From Ilex aquifolium (taxonomy: Eukaryota > Streptophyta > Magnoliopsida > Aquifoliales > Aquifoliaceae): a stretch of 64,000 nucleotides of DNA. Position numbers and translations under genes: made by a program. Shown one piece after another: positions 59,505-64,000 of the stretch (within the stretch, counting starts at the first letter, position 1; every line of letters begins with the position of its first letter). Location: the NCBI GenBank assembly GCA_951799425.1, contig OX637392.1:53272093-53336092 (forward strand). Direction: 5' to 3'. The notes beneath the pieces are model-generated. The model saw nothing but the letters and a program-made list of their open reading frames with translations, ran no database searches and was not told where the DNA came from.

Positions 59505-62329
59505 TAATATATATATATATACTAGTTATTGCCCGTGCCTGAAGGCACTGTACGACAAAAATCAATTAAAAAATGAGAATTAGCAACAGAAAAAAACGGT
59601 GCACATAATGATAATAATAAATATCTAGAGCCGATGAATATATAAAAAATATACAAAATTACCTCCAAAAACATAACTCAAAAAATTTAAACATATACAC
59701 AGTTTACATATTTTATCATCTTACCTAAAAAAGCTATTACTCCTTACATATTATTAATTTGCACATAGTAGTGAAAAAAAAATTTAATTAAAATACATAT
59801 CAAATAAAAGAACGCTTTTTGATATCAAATAATCACTCTCTCCATATGGTTAAAGTGCAAATCCTCATTCTCAATCAACTTGATCTGGTATATAACTATT
59901 ATTTTTCAAATACAAATGCACACCATAGAAATATGTATAAAAGAAATTACGAAGCATCAAAGCATTCAAGAGACTGTCTAAAAAATTGCTCGAAAATAAC
60001 ATTAGTTCTTTAAGTAACTTGAATTCCAATAAGTTCCAGACATTGAAAGTGTACCCAACAAACTATTGAAGCACTATTACATTTGAAGTAATTAAAGTAA
60101 TTAAAACCAATCCCCCTCACCTCTCCTTTCTCTCCCCTACCTCAAAACTCTCAAGCTCACATTTTCTTTGGTAACAAAATTGAAACAAAAAGCAATAAAC
60201 CGAAGTGCAGTAAAAAATATCATAGTATGAGAACAATTATGTACATCAAATTCAATCTGTAATTGCACAATTCATTTGTGATTGTATTTATTCTGCACAA
60301 TTTCATAAAATATTAGGCAAACATAACAATCAAAGCTATAAACCCTCTGCACCACCCCTTACATAACCAAAGAACAAACAAATGTACCAAATAAAATCAA
60401 ACAATTGGCATCAAATCGCATTCAATTCCCCTCAATATTGCATCCCATCAAATTCCCAACAAAATAACAAAACCTTCTCAAAATTCGCATTAGGTCACTA
60501 CAATTTGCAAACAAAACTAAGATCAAGGAATTCAATCCCCAAAATTACATACAAAAGCTTGGAATAGTAATTAAATATAAATTACAAACCACAAAACTAA
60601 GGTCATCTCTGTTAAAAAAATGAATAGGCGAAATGGCAATTAAGAAAAAAATAATAGTAAACTTTTGTGACAATCAAAAAATTATGTTGACATTGTTTTT
60701 ACAATTAATTTACTCCAAAACCAATCTGCAAGGAATACATAAAAACAAATTGTGTAATGAACTCAAGTCGCAACGATTCGCAAATAGAAAGTGGAGGACA
60801 AAAAAAGTAGGTATAAAAAACCAACAAATGGAATTAAGTATTGAATAACAACAATAGTTAAAATGGAATTGAACCAAAAGGAGTTTACAATAATGGACTC
60901 AATTATAAATTAGTCTGAAAAAACAATCAAAATCCAAGGAAAGAATTATGCAAAAATCATACAACCCATTACCCACATAAACCAAGAAACCAAACCCTGT
61001 CAGTTGTGAGCATACTCAAATGAAACTGTGAGCATACTCAAATGAAAAAAAGAGCAAACTCAATTGGAAATTGGAATCGGGACACAATAGCAAACAAATC
61101 AGAACTCTTTACAACAATAAGCCTAGGTCCAACATAAGTTGTACTCTTCTCTAAACGACCGCAATCCTTTTTCTGCAATCCAAATTAAACATTAAGTTAA
61201 CTAATCAACCTACATTACTATGTGATCAAATTACAATATTATACAAAATCAAATTAGCAATTTTAATTTAGACCAATATGAATTCTCACACCAATTCCAA
61301 GTCAATTATGATCAAATAGCATCTAATCACAACAACAATTCAAACAATTGCAACACCGTAACAAAGAGAAAGCCAAAAGAAAGTTAACTAAATCCAAATC
61401 AAAACTCTTTACAACACCCAAGCAACAATCAAGATGAAATACATACAAAACAACATGAGATAAAAAAAAATTGACGCAGATTAAGTACTCTAACAGTCAG
61501 AAGCCTAGTCATTCTTATTCTCAGCTGGTTAGTTTTTGTAGTTTCCTAAATGGTCTCCTATGTTTACTACGTCATCCTTTCAGTGGGTTCAAATGATACT
61601 GTCTATAATTTGACATATAAAGCTAATCCAAATTCAAGAAAGTCCACCTTAAATTCAATTCAGCGTAGCAGCATCATTTGGGTAATAGAGATTTTAAGCT
61701 GATTGATAATAAACATGATCCATTTTAGATGCCTTTAATAAAGAAGGCACCCAAACTAACAATAATGCAACTTGAAACCGACTGTTAATTCATTACTCTG
61801 AAATCAAACATTTAAAACTTTCTATCAAGCATTCGAGTCGGTGAAAAGATACAAAGAACCCGTACCTGAACGACAGAGCTAATTTCTCTTCTGAGAGAAT
61901 GTATGTCAGGGGCATTTGATCAAACAGCTTGTAGGCTCACTGCCATGAAGATATATCAATTTCTCAGTGGGATGTTTCTTTCAATAAGCAACAACTTAAT
62001 GGACATCAATGCCAACAATTATCACAGGAGTATATTTCCTACAGGAGTATATTTCCAACAATTTGTCCAATAATATATTCCAAATACATTTCCTACGTAA
62101 GTACATTAGATTGGAGTATATAGCAGAACGAAAGAGGATTACACAAATGTGTGTGTGTAAATCATTTCAATTGAGTGGTCAAGGAAGATCAAAAGATTAT
62201 GGTGTAAAATACAACGTTGAAACTAATAAAAAAGAACTGGAGTCGTTCGATTTTAGTTAGGGCTAAAATGGGAGGCAATTTGAAATAATACAATTGGGGC
62301 AAATGAGCTACAATTGGAGTATTTGACTG

Positions 62330-62334
<5 letters not shown>

Positions 62335-62372
<38 letters not shown>
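62335..62372. repeat. (AG)n microsatellite
   Basis: A perfect AG run of about 38 bases. Confidence 0.9.
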
Positions 62373-62375
<3 letters not shown>

Positions 62376-62416
62376 CACAAACTGAATACAGAGAGTCCTC
62401 TCGCTCGCTCTCGCTC

Positions 62417-62525
62417 ACTCAAATTCTCGGTGAGTCGTTCGATTCATCTGTTTTCGTCAAAGCTGTGGTTCCATATATACGCTTGACTCAAATTCTCGGT
62501 GAGTCGTTCGATTCTCGGTGAGTCC
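62417..62525. repeat. Duplicated block with CTCGGTGAGTC units
   Basis: ACTCAAATTCTCGGTGAGTC followed by GTTCGATTC occurs near 62418 and again near 62487, and a third partial CTCGGTGAGTCCTTC follows at once. It lies between two GA-rich stretches. Confidence 0.8.
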
Positions 62526-63188
62526 TTCATTGATTTAGGGCTACAATTGGGGCAAATGGAGAGAGAGAGAGAAGAGAAGACTTACATTCGATACTTCGCC
62601 TTGCTGAGATCGATTGCCTTGCTGAGTATCTCACCAATTCAGATCGCCTGCCTTGATGGTGTGAAACTCAGTTCTGAAAATAGTGGCTGAAACTTAGATC
62701 TGAAAAATTCATATCGAACACTTCTGAAAAACTGATCAACAGGTTGAAAAATTCAGTGCTCTCACACTTCTCTCTCTCCTCTGAAAGTGGTGGGTTGTCA
62801 ATTTTGTGGTGTACAGGTTCTGTCTTGGAGTTGGTGGTTTCGGTTCTGGGTTTGGTAGTGATGATTTGCAGTGGTGGTGGTTTCGGTTCTGGGTCAGGGG
62901 TGTGTCGCTGGAGCTGAAAGAGAGAGAGAGTGTGAACAGAGAGGAGAGAGAAGGTAAGTGAACAGAGAGGAGGAGTTCGTAGGAAGAGAGAGAGTTATGG
63001 AGAGTTCTGAGTGTGTGAGAACATGTGAGTGTGTGATGAAAAGATTGGGCGGGAATCTCAAAATTGTTAGATTAATATCAACCCTTAGATTAGATTTAGA
63101 CAAATTTAGAAACGATCTGAACCGCGAAAAGCAAAAGTCATTTTGTTTATCTTTTGAGATTTGAATTGTAAGCTACTTTATTATATAG

Positions 63189-63215
<27 letters not shown>
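63189..63215. repeat. (TA)n microsatellite
   Basis: A TA run that borders the right end of the 59521-63188 element; a matching run lies at its left end (59505-59521). Confidence 0.9.
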
Positions 63216-63220
<5 letters not shown>

Positions 63221-63330
63221 AGTTCTATAAGATGTCCATATATATTAAGTAGTCTAAAAGAAAAAAGGCGGCTTCCTTCTTGTTACTAATATCAACAACT
63301 ATATTAAGCCTACCCACTTTATAAATTAAA

Positions 63331-63868
63331 GGGTTAATTATAATTTGTCCCGTCAAATTATATCTCTTTGTTGTATTAAGTTCTTTATTTGTTTCAAATG
63401 CTGTAATTTACCTCTTTTAAGTTTCAAGCAGACTAAATTGACTAACAATAATGATTGAAACATGAAAATACTATTACACCCTTCATCTTAAACATTATTT
63501 CTCATTTTTTTTTTTGAGATACCAATTTTATCCCTAAAAAAAAAATAAAGAAACGTAAATGCTAAGAAAAAAATATATATGTTCAGCCCAACACCAATAC
63601 ACTTTACAACACCATTTCGCTTTCACTCAACACCAACACACACCCACACACACAAACTCTTTTCCAAGGTTAATTATGAATTTTCAATAAAGTAGAGATC
63701 ACATGAATTTCTCATGTCTAACTTAAGTCATTTTTTATGGTCTTAAATTAATTACTGGAGTTAATTATAAAATATTCAAACGTAAAAAAGACTATTTATT
63801 GAAATTAAAAGCTAAAGAGGTGAATGATAAACTATCTAAAATTAAAGGGAGTATTTTATAACTAACCC
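63331..63868. mobile_element. MULE-type MITE with perfect 9-bp target duplication
   Basis: Termini GGGTTAATTATAATTTGTCCC and (inverted) GGGTTAGTTATAAAATACTCCC. The 9-bp direct repeat TAAATTAAA occurs at 63322-63330 and 63869-63877 exactly next to the ends. Nine-base duplications are the Mutator hallmark. The 538-bp interior is AT-rich with no ORF. Confidence 0.85.
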
Positions 63869-64000
63869 TAAATTAAAACCCTTTCCGTCCCAAATGATAT
63901 GACAAATTTACCACTATTAGATAAATGAGCTCACTTTTATTTAGTGGTGGTAAATCGGACACTAAGATAAAAAAAATTTGGTATAGAGTTTTGGTAATCA

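Larger units (their letters stand above)
59521..63188. mobile_element. Microsatellite-bounded (Micron-like) element
   Basis: The left end CTAGTTATTGCCCGTGCC begins directly after a (TA)n tract (59505-59521). The right end TGTAAGCTACTTTATTATATAG runs directly into another (TA)n tract (63189-63215). The left end holds a small hairpin (GTGCCTGAAGGCAC). Elements with these ends inside TA microsatellites are familiar from many plants (Micron-type). The 3.7-kb interior is A-rich and contains a (GA)n tract, a duplicated CTCGGTGAGTCGTTCGATTC block and no clear protein. The ends are seen; unity of the whole interval is inferred. Confidence 0.45.

Overview
This window is nuclear DNA of a flowering plant, most likely a eudicot with a fairly large, transposon-rich genome. 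The evidence is split genes with GT-AG introns, T-rich introns, CT-rich leaders, plastid-targeted proteins and plant-specific transposon families. I cannot name the species from sequence alone. No tRNA, rRNA, CRISPR array or bacterial operon structure was seen.

Layout. 1-4.1 kb: intergenic DNA with a hAT-like MITE (370-830, 8-bp target duplication) and a tRNA-derived SINE. 4.2-7.2 kb: a two-exon armadillo-repeat protein gene (+). 7.2-10.1 kb: AT-rich intergenic DNA and a decayed LTR-like remnant. 10.458-25.037 kb: one full-length, decayed Ty3/gypsy retrotransposon of the Tat type on the minus strand. It has LTRs of about 1.2 kb and a perfect CATTC target duplication. It carries gag, protease, RT and two RNase H domains, an integrase whose catalytic core is deleted, and an antisense gene remnant with a plant mobile domain (PMD) and a possible promoter of its own. 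It split an older RNase H-like gene or LINE (halves at 10.09-10.457 and 25.038-25.40 kb). 25.4-26.5 kb: a TIR element with a hAT MITE nested inside. 26.955-28.232 kb: a single-exon two-RRM protein (UBA2c-like) behind a TATA box and three telo-boxes, followed by a long 3' region that probably holds 3'UTR introns. 33.8-36.6 kb: more hAT and other MITEs, one carrying an eight-unit minisatellite. 36.765-51.457 kb: a 13-exon gene for a plastid-type YvcK/CofD-family protein (MEE18-like), every exon junction keeping phase. 52.7-53.4 kb: a broken SAG12-type papain protease pseudogene. 54.5-55.8 kb (-): the plastid ribosomal protein bL34 gene, with an RTE-type LINE 3' end in its intron. 57.1-57.9 kb: a Tourist-like MITE. 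59.5-63.2 kb: an element bounded by (TA)n tracts. 63.3-63.9 kb: a MULE-type MITE with a perfect 9-bp target duplication.

Four genes look functional: the ARM protein, the UBA2c-like protein, the YvcK/CofD-like protein and plastid L34. They do not form a pathway and appear to be ordinary independent loci separated by transposon debris. The most unusual material is inside the Tat element (antisense PMD gene, clean core deletion in integrase, many TAG codons at expected Gln positions) and in the hAT element with its minisatellite.
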